This document shows positions 8,669-16,955 of a stretch of 51,255 nucleotides of DNA, piece after piece. Position 1 is the first letter of the stretch, and each line of letters begins with the position of its first letter. The stretch spans positions 1-51,255 of the forward strand of contig NZ_SMJW01000020.1 in the NCBI RefSeq assembly GCF_004348335.1, written 5' to 3'. The notes below the pieces were generated by a model that saw only the letters and a list, made by a program, of their open reading frames with translations, had not been told where the DNA came from and made no database searches. Made by a program: the position numbers and the translations under genes. The DNA is from Actinomadura bangladeshensis. GTDB lineage: Bacteria > Actinomycetota > Actinomycetes > Streptosporangiales > Streptosporangiaceae.

Positions 8669-9301
8669 TCAGGGATGGTGATCATCATTGTCGCGGCGGG
8701 TGTCGCTCTCCTGCTCAGGGCCCTCCACCCCGGCGCCCGCGGTGCTGGGCGGCACTGCGACTCCGGTGGCGGGTTCCGGCGCGGGTGCCGACCCGCCGGA
8801 CGCCAGTTCGTCCGCGATCCTCGCCGCCCAGGCGTCGATCGACGGCCAGTCGCGGTAGTCGCCGTACCGGATCCCGAGCAGCCCGCAGATCAGGCGCCCG
8901 GCGAGAGGGATGTGCTCGCGCCGGAAGGCCCCGGAGAAGAGCCGGTGTTCGCGGGCGTCGAGCGTCCGGTGCAGGTCGTCTGCCAGCAGGGCCTCCTCCT
9001 TGGGGCCGTAGCCGCGCCACGGGCCGCGCAGCGCGGCGGGCATCCCGACGCTGAACAGCCACACCGGCCGCTCGGCGAGGACGGCGCGCTCCCGCCGCAG
9101 GAAGCCGGTCGCCTCGGCCAGCCAGGCTCGGCTGTGGACGGCGCTGCCGAGCACGAACGCCCTGTAGGCGCCGGCGTCGCCCACACCGCTCATGGCGGAG
9201 ACTTCGACCCGCTCACCGTGTTCGGTCAGTACCGCCGCGATCCGTTCGGCGATGCTGCGCGTGGACCCGTGCGCGCTTGCGTATGCCACCAGGACCGTCA
9301 T
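8669..9301 (-). CDS. Flavodoxin-domain protein (protoporphyrinogen oxidase-like)
   Basis: A 210-residue protein. It opens VLVAYASAHGSTRSIAERIA, the FMN phosphate loop of flavodoxins, then VLGSAVHSRAWL and WLFSVGMP. IRYGDYRDWPSIDAWAARIADEL at about 155-180 matches flavodoxin-like proteins related to HemG. The last 35 residues are low complexity and probably disordered. It likely binds FMN and works as an electron carrier. It is convergent with the P2 ATPase (10-base gap). The GGGGCC-GT-GGCCCC dyad at 9336 sits about 42 bases before its ATG. Confidence 0.85.
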   Translation of the reverse strand: MTVLVAYASAHGSTRSIAERIAAVLTEHGERVEVSAMSGVGDAGAYRAFVLGSAVHSRAWLAEATGFLRRERAVLAERPVWLFSVGMPAALRGPWRGYGPKEEALLADDLHRTLDAREHRLFSGAFRREHIPLAGRLICGLLGIRYGDYRDWPSIDAWAARIADELASGGSAPAPEPATGVAVPPSTAGAGVEGPEQESDTRRDNDDHHP

Positions 9302-9335
9302 GTCCTCACCTCCAGCCCGCGTTGTGCGGACTCCC

Positions 9336-9349
9336 GGGGCCGTGGCCCC
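9336..9349. promoter_or_regulatory. DosR/DevR-like dyad upstream of the flavodoxin gene
   Basis: GGGGCCGTGGCCCC is a perfect palindrome centred 41.5 bases upstream of the ATG at 9301. It is GC-rich, so chance or a hairpin role is possible. It belongs with the other dyads of the same general form in this window. Confidence 0.35.
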
Positions 9350-9376
9350 TCGTCAGGCGAAGCCGACGGCGTCCTT

Positions 9377-9487
9377 TCAGCCGACGGCGGCCGCGACGGG
9401 GCGCACGAACCGCTTGTCGAGTCGAGTGATGCGCAGGATCCGCGCCATCTGCGGCCGGACGCCGGTCAGCGTGGCATGGACGCCCAT
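9377..9487 (-). pseudogene. 36-codon STAS-like (anti-sigma-factor antagonist) C-terminal remnant or mini-gene
   Basis: The frame from ATG 9487 encodes 36 residues including VRPQMARILRITRLDKRF, which resembles the last helix of SpoIIAA/STAS anti-sigma antagonists ('...v.rvL.itgLd..f'). The phosphorylatable Ser and the STAS core are absent, so it cannot be a normal antagonist. Yet it has a good ribosome site (AAAGGAGCGGTC before ATG), and the perfect dyad GGGACCAACGTCCC is centred 70 bases upstream. Either the promoter of a lost gene remains in front of its surviving 3' end, or this is a real small protein. The family assignment is tentative. Confidence 0.45.
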
Positions 9488-9550
9488 GACCGCTCCTTTC
9501 GTGAACCCCGCCAGTGGCACCAGGTTCCGTTGTCGCCCACTGCGCCGCCA

Positions 9551-9564
9551 GGGACCAACGTCCC
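9551..9564. promoter_or_regulatory. Perfect DosR/DevR-like palindrome
   Basis: GGGACCAACGTCCC has arms GGGAC/GTCCC around CAAC. It is the best example in the window of the GGGAC-n4-GTCCC core known for mycobacterial DosR sites. It lies between the minus-strand mini-gene (start 9487) and the ABC exporter (start 9718), so it could serve either side. Confidence 0.55.
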
Positions 9565-9646
9565 GATGACATCCGGGCTGAAGACGGCCGGTCTGTGATC
9601 GGGTCCGCGGCGGCCCGTCGGCAGGTGCCGAAGGACGGGCGGTGAC

Positions 9647-9660
9647 GGGACCTTTGGCCG
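9647..9660. promoter_or_regulatory. DosR/DevR-like dyad upstream of the ABC exporter
   Basis: GGGACCTTTGGCCG keeps the left arm and most of the right arm of the dyad. It is centred about 65 bases before the GTG at 9718, a spacing close to that of other dyads here (65-71 bases). Confidence 0.42.
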
Positions 9661-9717
9661 CTGCCGAACGCCGATCACTTCTCTAGCTTCGGGAGCGGGA
9701 TCGTGAGGAGGTGCGCC

Positions 9718-10605
9718 GTGGTCGCGTCGGCGATACGGACCGAGGGCCTGACCAAGCGTTTCGGGCCGGTGGTCGCGGTGGACGGGCTCGACCTGAGGGT
9801 CGCCCGCGGGGAGATCTTCGGATTCCTGGGGCCGAACGGTGCCGGGAAATCGACGACGATCCGGTTGCTGCTCGGCCTCGTCCGGCCGACGTCCGGCAGG
9901 GCGTGGCTCATGGACGTTCCGGTCGGGGACGTCGAGCGCGCTCACCGGCACGTCGGCTACGTCGCCGGGGACGTGGCGCTCTGGCCGCAGCTGACCGGGA
10001 TGGAGACGCTCACCTATCTCGGGAACCTGCACGGCCAGGTGGACGTGCCGTTCCGGGACGAGCTCGTCGAGCGGCTGCGGTTCGACCCGGGCATGCGGGC
10101 CCGCTCCTACTCCAAGGGGAACCGGCAGAAGCTCGCGCTGATCGCGGCGCTGATGACCCGGCCGGACGTGCTCCTGCTGGACGAGCCGACGTCCGGTCTG
10201 GACCCGCTCATGGAGGCCGAGTTCCAGGCCCTGGTCCGGGAGGCGGCCGGCCGGGGGCAGACCGTCTTCCTGTCCTCCCACATCCTGGACCAGGTCCAGG
10301 ACGTCTGCCACCGGGTGGCGATCCTGCGCGAGGGGCGGCTGGCCGAGGTCGCCGCGCTGGAGGACCTGCGCGGCCTCGGCGGGACGGTGCTGGAGGCGAT
10401 CGTCGACGGACCCGTCCCCGACCTCGCCGGCGTCCCCGGCGTGACCGGGGTGGAGCCCATCGACGGCGGCGTGCGGGTGTCGGTCAGCGGACCGCCCTCG
10501 GCGGTGCTGTCCCGGCTGAGCGCGTTGCCGCTGGTCCGGCTGCGCAGCCACGAGCCGACCCTGGAAGAGATCTTCCTGAGCTACTACGAGGCGGCGGAAC
10601 GATGA
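9718..10605 (+). CDS. ABC transporter ATP-binding protein (drug-export type)
   Basis: A 295-residue ATPase. Walker A is GPNGAGKST near residue 40. The signature is a variant, YSKGNRQKLALIAALM, as in DrrA-type exporters; Walker B is LLLDEPTSGLDP, and the switch His is in SSHILDQV. A C-terminal extension after about residue 210 is typical of DrrA-like subunits. GTG 9718 is preferred over the upstream in-frame GTG 9703 because GAGGAGG lies 7 bases before it. The permease starts at an ATGA overlap. Together they form an exporter for a hydrophobic compound, lipid or antibiotic; the substrate is unknown. Confidence 0.94.
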   Translation: MVASAIRTEGLTKRFGPVVAVDGLDLRVARGEIFGFLGPNGAGKSTTIRLLLGLVRPTSGRAWLMDVPVGDVERAHRHVGYVAGDVALWPQLTGMETLTYLGNLHGQVDVPFRDELVERLRFDPGMRARSYSKGNRQKLALIAALMTRPDVLLLDEPTSGLDPLMEAEFQALVREAAGRGQTVFLSSHILDQVQDVCHRVAILREGRLAEVAALEDLRGLGGTVLEAIVDGPVPDLAGVPGVTGVEPIDGGVRVSVSGPPSAVLSRLSALPLVRLRSHEPTLEEIFLSYYEAAER

Positions 10606-12248
10606 GCAGGGCCGTTCCGGTGCGCCAGGCCGCCGTCCGCCCCGGCCTGGAACGCGGGCACTCGGCGTCGCTGCGGGTCGCGTGGCTGACCGTCCGCCTG
10701 ATCCGGCGCGGCGTCGGCTGGCTCGTGCCGGTCGTCGCGTTCTATGTCGCGGTCGAGGTCTTCTCCTACGAGCAGACCTATCCCGATGCGGCCTCCCGGC
10801 AGAAGCTGGCGTCGCTCTCGGATGATCCCGCGATGCGGATGCTGCAGGGCATCCCGCACGCGGTCGACACACCGGGCGGATTCGTCGCCTGGGACGCGGG
10901 CTGGATGCTGGCGGCGGTCACCGGCATCTGGGCGCTGCTCGTCGCGGGGCGGCTGCTGCGCGGCGAGGAGGAGTCCGGCCGCGGCGAGCTCGTCCTGGCC
11001 GGGCCGATCCGTCCGGCCCGAGTCGTCCTGGTGCAGGAGGCGGTGATCGCCGGTGCGGCGCTTGCGGCCGGCGCGTCCGCCGCCGTCATGCTGGCGCTGA
11101 TGGGCGCGGGCGCGGAGGGTTCGGCGGTGTTCGGTCTCGGGCTCGCCGGGTTCGCCGCGACCTTCGCGGGCGTCGCGGCCGTGCTCGCCCAGCTCTTCCA
11201 GGTACGGCGGCGCGTGACCGCCGCCTCGGCCGCGGTCTTCGGACTGTCCTTCCTGCTGCGGATGGCCGCCAACAGCGCCGACTCGCGAGGCTGGCTGCGC
11301 TGGTTCACGCCCTTCGGCTGGCTCGACGAACTGCACGCCTACCGCGATCCCGGCCGGCCGGCGCTCGCCGTCCTGCTGGCGGCTCCCGTCCTCCTGGCGT
11401 TCGCCGCCGTCGCGTTGCGGACCCGGCGCGACACCGCCGGTGCGTTGATCACCGAGCCGGACCGCGCCCGAGCCCGGCTGCGGCTGCTCGGCGGCCCGGC
11501 GGCCTTCGCCTGGCGCGGCACCCGCGGCATGCTGGCCGGCTGGCTGCTCGGCATCGCCGGGTACGCGTTCGTCGCCGGCGCGCTGATCGTCACCGCCCTC
11601 GACTTCATGGCCGACGACCCGAACTACCGGCGCGTTCTGGAGACGATCGGGTGGGACGCCGCGGACGTTGCCGAGGGGTTCGCCGGGATCATGGGGATCC
11701 TCATCGGCCTGCTCATCGCCCTGTACGCCTGCTGGCGGGTCGGCGCGGCCCGCGCCGAGGAGGCCGCCGGACGGCTGGACCACGTCCTCGCGCGTCCCGT
11801 CGGCCGTCGCCGGTGGCTCGGCGGCCATGTCGTCCTGGCCCTGGCTTCGGCGCTGTTGCTGGCGCTGGCCGCGGCGGCCGCGATGTGGGCCGGCGGCGCC
11901 GCCACGGGCGCCGGAATAGGGTTCGCCGACATGCTCGCCGCCAACCTCAACCCGCTGCCGGTCGCCGTCCTGGCCACGGGCTTCGCGGTGCTTCTGTTCG
12001 GGGTCAGGCCCCGGCTGACCGTCCCCGGCTCGGCCGCGGCGGTCGTCATCGCCTACCTGGTCGAGATGATCGGCCCCGCACTGGACTGGCCGGACGCGGT
12101 GCTGGACGCCTCCCCGTTCCACCACCTCGCCGGCGTCCCGGCGGAACCGTTCGAGCCCGTCGCCGCCGCCGTCATGATCGCGGTCGGCGCGCTGCTCACC
12201 GCAGTCGGCATGCTGCGCTTCGAGCGCCGGGACCTCACCGGCGACTGA
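10602..12248 (+). CDS. ABC-2-type permease, two fused halves
   Basis: A 548-residue protein with about twelve hydrophobic helices in two similar halves (about 30-290 and 305-540). Each half has the pattern of TetR-resistance/polyketide-antibiotic exporters: a first helix, then a cytoplasmic GRLLRGEEESGRGELVLAGP segment, and its counterpart RAEEAAGRLDHVLARPVGRRR in the second half. It would form the membrane channel for the upstream ATPase (4-base overlap). Its 3' end overlaps the convergent 1572-residue gene by 14 bases, so the two mRNAs are antisense at their ends. Confidence 0.9.
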   Translation: MSRAVPVRQAAVRPGLERGHSASLRVAWLTVRLIRRGVGWLVPVVAFYVAVEVFSYEQTYPDAASRQKLASLSDDPAMRMLQGIPHAVDTPGGFVAWDAGWMLAAVTGIWALLVAGRLLRGEEESGRGELVLAGPIRPARVVLVQEAVIAGAALAAGASAAVMLALMGAGAEGSAVFGLGLAGFAATFAGVAAVLAQLFQVRRRVTAASAAVFGLSFLLRMAANSADSRGWLRWFTPFGWLDELHAYRDPGRPALAVLLAAPVLLAFAAVALRTRRDTAGALITEPDRARARLRLLGGPAAFAWRGTRGMLAGWLLGIAGYAFVAGALIVTALDFMADDPNYRRVLETIGWDAADVAEGFAGIMGILIGLLIALYACWRVGAARAEEAAGRLDHVLARPVGRRRWLGGHVVLALASALLLALAAAAAMWAGGAATGAGIGFADMLAANLNPLPVAVLATGFAVLLFGVRPRLTVPGSAAAVVIAYLVEMIGPALDWPDAVLDASPFHHLAGVPAEPFEPVAAAVMIAVGALLTAVGMLRFERRDLTGD

Positions 12249-15200
12249 ACGTGCGGAACGCCAGGGCGGCGGGCGGGATCGGGAGCCAGAAGCTGAGGAT
12301 CCGGTAGACCAGCACGGTCAGGACGGCTTCCGTGGGCCCCGTCCCCAGGGTGACCAGGGCGAGGACGAGCACGGGTTCGACGAGTCCGAGCCCGCCCGGG
12401 AGGGGACCGAGGAGACGCAGCGGAACCAGCAGGAGGTAGACCGCGGCCAGAGCGGCGGGGGAGAGCGGCACGTCCATGGCGTGGCCCACGGCCAGGAACG
12501 CCAGTACGGAGCAGCTGGTCACCGCGGTGTTGCCGGCCAGGAGCGCGATCAGGCGCCGGGGCCGGCGCATCCGCCCGGGCAGGCCCGCCGCGGCCGCCCT
12601 CAGCTGCAGCACGAGCTCCGCCCGGCGGCGCCACAGCTGCGCCGTCCCCAGAGCGGCGACGGCCGAGACGAGCAGGACCAGCGGCAGGGACCAGGTCGGT
12701 GCACGGAGCGTCTCCCGCCCCTGCACCGCGGCGGAGGCCAGTGCGAGGGCCAAGGCGACCAGGTGGACGAACGCGCCCGTCAACCGGGTGAGCGCGACCG
12801 TCGCGACGGCTTCGTACGGCCCGGCTCCATGGTCGCGGAGGTAGGTACCGAGGACGGCGGCGCCGCCCCGGCCGGTCGGGTGCTGGCGGGACGCGTAGGA
12901 CGCGGCGACCTGCCGCACGCAGGTGCGCCCGAAGGCGAGGTCGCGCGTGGAGGCCCCCATCAGGGAGAGCGCGCCCGCCGCATAGGAGGCCGCCACCAGC
13001 AGCAGGGCGACGAAGAGCCAGCGCACGCCGGCGTCCGCGAGGACGGCCGCGGGGGAGCGCAGGCCCGCGATGCCGATGAGGGCGTGGTAGGTCGCGTAGC
13101 CTGCGAGGACGAGCAGCAGCAGGAACCACGGCCGGGACGGGATCCGCGACAGCGGGCGAGGGGCGGCACGGGTCGCCCCCGCACGGGTCGCCGCGGTGCG
13201 CAACTCGTCCAGGAGCCCGGGGGTGTCCCGCAGTTCCATCCGGGTGGATCGTGCCAGCGCCAGCGGCTGGAGGTAGGGGGCGGCGGCCTCGACGGCGGAT
13301 GCTCCGAGCACGTCCACGGCCGCTTGGACCGACCGCCGCGGGTCGGTCAGGAGTGCCGTGGAGACCAGGAGTTCGGCCACGTCCTGGGCCAGCCGCCCGT
13401 CGCCGGCGGCGTCCTCGGCGAAGCCGAAGTCGACGAGCACCGGGTCACCGCCGGTGTCGATGAGCACGTTCGCCAGGCGCAGATCGCGGTGCGCGATCCG
13501 TGCCTTGCGGAGCTTGGCGACCTCACCCCACAGGCGGCGGAGGGAGGTGTCGTCCAGCGAGGTCGGCGGCCGGCCGCCGGTGTCGACGGTCTCCTCGGCG
13601 AGGATCCACGTGCCCGCTCCGGCGGGCGCCACACCGAGGACGGCGGGCACGCGCGCACCTGCGGACGCCGCGCGCATCAGCATGTACGCCTCATGCTCCA
13701 CCTGGCGTTTGGGGCTCGCCATCGGCGTCTCGTCCTCGACCTCGCGGTAGAGGAGGAATCGGGCCGCCTTGAACAGCAGGTCGGCGTCGCGTTGATCGCG
13801 GCCGAGCGCCTTGACGAAGGCCGTGCGCCCGTCGGGGGAGCGGGCGGTGAAGGGGACCGAGCCGCGGGCGTCGGCCTTCACCGGCTCGACGAGGGAACCC
13901 GCCAGGCCGCAGCGGGCGAGGCCGGCGGCGACCTGCGCCGGCGTCGGGACGTGGTCGGGCGTGCCGCGCGCGAGGTGCACGGCGCCGCCCACCGCCCAGC
14001 CGAGGGCCGCCCCGGCGACGACGTCGAGCGGGAAGTGGGCGCCCACGTAGACGCGGGCCAGCGGGACGGCGACGGCGACCGCCCACAGGACCCACCGGAC
14101 GGGGCGGCGGACGTGCGCGGCGGCCACGGTGGCGAGGGCGGCGGCCACGGCCGCGTGGCCGGAGACGAAGCCGAGCCCGCCCTCGTGCGCCCCCCGCAGC
14201 ACGACCTCCGACAGCAGTGCGCCGGGGCGTCCGCGGTCGGCGGCGTCCTTGACCAGCTTGGCGAGCAGCCAGGCCAGGGAGCCGGCGAGGGCCAGGTCGA
14301 CGGCGAGCCGGACCCGGCGCACGCCGAGGGCCGCCGCCGCCGTCACCCCGACGGCGCCGAGCGCACCCGTCTGCATCACGACGTCGACCGGCCAGAACAA
14401 CCAGCCGGGCAGATCGTTGACGAGCCGGAAGACGCCGGCCTCGGGGCGCAGCAGGAACCCGTCGGCGGCGAAGACGGCAAGGGAGAGGCAGACCGCGAGC
14501 CCCGCGGCGAGACGTATCACGTCACCGGGGTGCCGCGCGGTGGCGGGCGCGTCCGGCGGGAACGGCCCGGGGACAGCGAACGCCCGGCGGAGCCGTGGCC
14601 TTCGCCCGCCGGCCGCGGGCCGTGCGGGCGCCGCCGGGCCGAGGGCGCGCAGAGCGGCGGCCGCCGCTCGGTCGCGGGTCGTGACCGCGGAGGTCATCGC
14701 GACCAGTCTGGCCGCGTCCTCGTCGAGCAATGCCGGCGCCGTGTCGGTCTCCGCCCGTCCCCAGCCGACGATCCAGGGGCGTCCGCGCGCATCGATCAGG
14801 ACGTTGTCGGGCAGGAGGTCGCGGTGGGCGATGCGGTCGTGCCGCAGGGCCGCGCACTGCCGCCACAGGTCGTCCAGTGCCTCCTGCGCGAGCCCTTCGG
14901 CCGTGCCGAGCGGATGCGCGTCGATGTGGTCCATGATCAGCGCCCAGCTGCCCGGACCGGCCTCCGCCACGAACCGGACGGACGGTACCCGCGCGCCGGC
15001 CCGGCGGGCGCGCATGAGCAGGTACCCCTCGTGCTCGGCCAGGTGCTTGGCGGTGGCGAACGGAGGCTCGCCCGGCCTGCGCCGCCACAGCCGGCCGAGC
15101 CGGTGCAGGACGTCGGCGTCGCGCTGGTCGCGCCCGACGACCTTCACGAAGAGCCGTCCGGCGGATGTCGCCGCGGTGTACGGGACGGCGTGCCGCAGGT

Positions 15201-16953
15201 CGCCGGACACCGTGCGCACCTCCGTGACCGTGAGCCCATGGCGCGTGAGCGTCTCGCGTATCGCCGCGAGCCGGGGACGGTGCGCGGGCGTTCCGATGAG
15301 CAGGAGTGCCGCCGCGCCCACGGCCCAGCCCATGGCTGCGCCGCCGAGCACGTCCACGGGGAAGTGCGCCCCCACGTACATCCTGGCCGCGCCGACGGCG
15401 GCGACCACCGCCCAGAGGACCCGCCGGTATGGACGAGGGAGGTAGGCGCCCGCCACCGTCACCAGCGCCGCGGCGACGGCGGTGTGACCGGCGACGAAGC
15501 CCGTACCGAACGCCGTGGCATCGGATCGGAGGGCGACGTCGTCCAGCAGTGCGGCGGGACGAGGGCGTCCGGAGACGTCCTTGACGACCTTGGCCAGCAC
15601 CCATGCGAGCGTTCCGCCCATGGCGAGCGTGATGGCGAGCCGGAACCGGCGGACAGCCGCGGCGCCCGAAGCCGCGACTGCGACCGCGCCGACCCAGCCG
15701 GCCTGCATCAACAGCCACATCGGCAACTGAACGGCGTCCGGAAGGTCGTTGACAAGCCGGAAAAGGTCGGCGTCCCAGCCGGGCACGCCCCGGCTCACCG
15801 CGACCAGCACCCCCAGTGCACCGAGGGCGAGCACCAGCCGCACCGCGTCCATCGGATGGCGGAACGCGGCCTCGTGCGACCGGGCGGAGGCCGCCGGGCG
15901 GCGCCACCGCCACCACGCCCACGCCGCGCCGCCCGCCGGAAGGTAGAGCAGGTAGGTGAAGAAGCGGAACAGCAGGACGCCGGCGGTGGCGGCGGGCAGG
16001 TCCGCGCCGGTGAGGTCGAGTCCGCCGATCAGCGCGAGTTCGAGGACGCCCGCGCCGCCGGGGGTGAGGGGGACGGCGGTGACCTGGCGGGCCACCGTGT
16101 AGACGGCGAAGGCCTCCAGCACCCCGACCCGGGACACGCCCGCCGCCTGCAGCGACACGTACAGCACCGCGAACACGCAGACGTGGTAGCCGACGGCGGA
16201 CAGCGTCAGCGCCGGCCAGTGGGCGCGGATCAGCTCGCGGGCCTCGCCCTGGAACCGTCCGACGTCACGGGTGTAGTCGGCGATCCTGCGGTGCAGCAGC
16301 CGTGCGAGGGGCCGCGCGGCCCGGGAGAGGCCGGCCGCGATCGTGGAGGCCGCACGGTCGCTCCACAGCATGACGACGGTCACCGCGATCAGGACGGCGG
16401 CGAGCCCCAGCCCGGCGGCGCCCGCCCCGCGCACTCCGGGAGGGACGTCCGACGCCATGGCGAGCAGACCGAGCGCGAGCAGCGGCAGCGTCAGCCGCGC
16501 GGCGAGGTTCCAGATCCCCGTCACCAGTACCTGCAGCGCGATCGGGCCCGCCCGGAAACCGAGGTCCCGGGACATCGTGACGTTCAGTGCCGCGCCGGCC
16601 GCGCCCCCGCCCGGCAGGGCGTAGGACAGGCCGGTGGTCACGACATTGATGACGGACGCGGGCCCGAGCCGCAGCCCGGGTAGCGCCGCGCTGAGGCCGA
16701 TGGCCGACAGCAGCACCGACAGCCCCGTGAACGCCGACAGCAGCATCAGGTCCAGGGCGCTCACGCGCGTCCGCAGGATGTCGGCGACCTTCTCCAGATC
16801 GACGAGGTCGGGCAGCACCTTGCCGAAGATCGCGGCGACGACGAGGAGGGGGAGGACGCGGCCGAACCAGATCCGGCCGCGTCCCCGTCTCGCCGCATGG
16901 TCCCCGGCGGCCTGCGGGCGGGCGGATCCGCCCTCGGCGGTCTGGACGCCCAC
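12235..16953 (-). CDS. Giant membrane fusion: flippase-like + PAP2 + pseudokinase + PAP2 + kinase + flippase-like
   Basis: One open frame of 1572 residues from GTG 16953, which overlaps the deacetylase end by a few bases. Domains in order: a UPF0104/MprF-type flippase-like membrane domain (about 20-345); PAP2 phosphatase 1 (about 360-560; KDVSGRPRP, GHTAVA, YVGAHFPVDV); kinase-like 1 (about 570-790; HRDLLPDNVLID, but WGWG-like 'VGWGRAE' where DFG is expected); PAP2 phosphatase 2 (about 815-1000; KDAADRGRP, SGHAAVA, YVGAHFPLDV); kinase-like 2 (about 1010-1230; HRDLRLANVLID and intact VDFGFAE); and a second flippase-like domain (about 1270-1572). Both PAP2 copies keep all catalytic motifs. Only kinase 2 looks active. 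A lipid-linked phosphorylation/dephosphorylation and flipping role at the membrane is likely; the substrate is unknown. Confidence 0.85.
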   Translation of the reverse strand: MGVQTAEGGSARPQAAGDHAARRGRGRIWFGRVLPLLVVAAIFGKVLPDLVDLEKVADILRTRVSALDLMLLSAFTGLSVLLSAIGLSAALPGLRLGPASVINVVTTGLSYALPGGGAAGAALNVTMSRDLGFRAGPIALQVLVTGIWNLAARLTLPLLALGLLAMASDVPPGVRGAGAAGLGLAAVLIAVTVVMLWSDRAASTIAAGLSRAARPLARLLHRRIADYTRDVGRFQGEARELIRAHWPALTLSAVGYHVCVFAVLYVSLQAAGVSRVGVLEAFAVYTVARQVTAVPLTPGGAGVLELALIGGLDLTGADLPAATAGVLLFRFFTYLLYLPAGGAAWAWWRWRRPAASARSHEAAFRHPMDAVRLVLALGALGVLVAVSRGVPGWDADLFRLVNDLPDAVQLPMWLLMQAGWVGAVAVAASGAAAVRRFRLAITLAMGGTLAWVLAKVVKDVSGRPRPAALLDDVALRSDATAFGTGFVAGHTAVAAALVTVAGAYLPRPYRRVLWAVVAAVGAARMYVGAHFPVDVLGGAAMGWAVGAAALLLIGTPAHRPRLAAIRETLTRHGLTVTEVRTVSGDLRHAVPYTAATSAGRLFVKVVGRDQRDADVLHRLGRLWRRRPGEPPFATAKHLAEHEGYLLMRARRAGARVPSVRFVAEAGPGSWALIMDHIDAHPLGTAEGLAQEALDDLWRQCAALRHDRIAHRDLLPDNVLIDARGRPWIVGWGRAETDTAPALLDEDAARLVAMTSAVTTRDRAAAAALRALGPAAPARPAAGGRRPRLRRAFAVPGPFPPDAPATARHPGDVIRLAAGLAVCLSLAVFAADGFLLRPEAGVFRLVNDLPGWLFWPVDVVMQTGALGAVGVTAAAALGVRRVRLAVDLALAGSLAWLLAKLVKDAADRGRPGALLSEVVLRGAHEGGLGFVSGHAAVAAALATVAAAHVRRPVRWVLWAVAVAVPLARVYVGAHFPLDVVAGAALGWAVGGAVHLARGTPDHVPTPAQVAAGLARCGLAGSLVEPVKADARGSVPFTARSPDGRTAFVKALGRDQRDADLLFKAARFLLYREVEDETPMASPKRQVEHEAYMLMRAASAGARVPAVLGVAPAGAGTWILAEETVDTGGRPPTSLDDTSLRRLWGEVAKLRKARIAHRDLRLANVLIDTGGDPVLVDFGFAEDAAGDGRLAQDVAELLVSTALLTDPRRSVQAAVDVLGASAVEAAAPYLQPLALARSTRMELRDTPGLLDELRTAATRAGATRAAPRPLSRIPSRPWFLLLLVLAGYATYHALIGIAGLRSPAAVLADAGVRWLFVALLLVAASYAAGALSLMGASTRDLAFGRTCVRQVAASYASRQHPTGRGGAAVLGTYLRDHGAGPYEAVATVALTRLTGAFVHLVALALALASAAVQGRETLRAPTWSLPLVLLVSAVAALGTAQLWRRRAELVLQLRAAAAGLPGRMRRPRRLIALLAGNTAVTSCSVLAFLAVGHAMDVPLSPAALAAVYLLLVPLRLLGPLPGGLGLVEPVLVLALVTLGTGPTEAVLTVLVYRILSFWLPIPPAALAFRTFSRR

Positions 16954-16955
16954 CG

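Noticed and set aside
12481..16683. 1400-codon open frame opposite the giant fusion gene
   Set aside because: No family features and Arg/Gly/Pro-rich composition; it is an antisense shadow of a well-supported gene.
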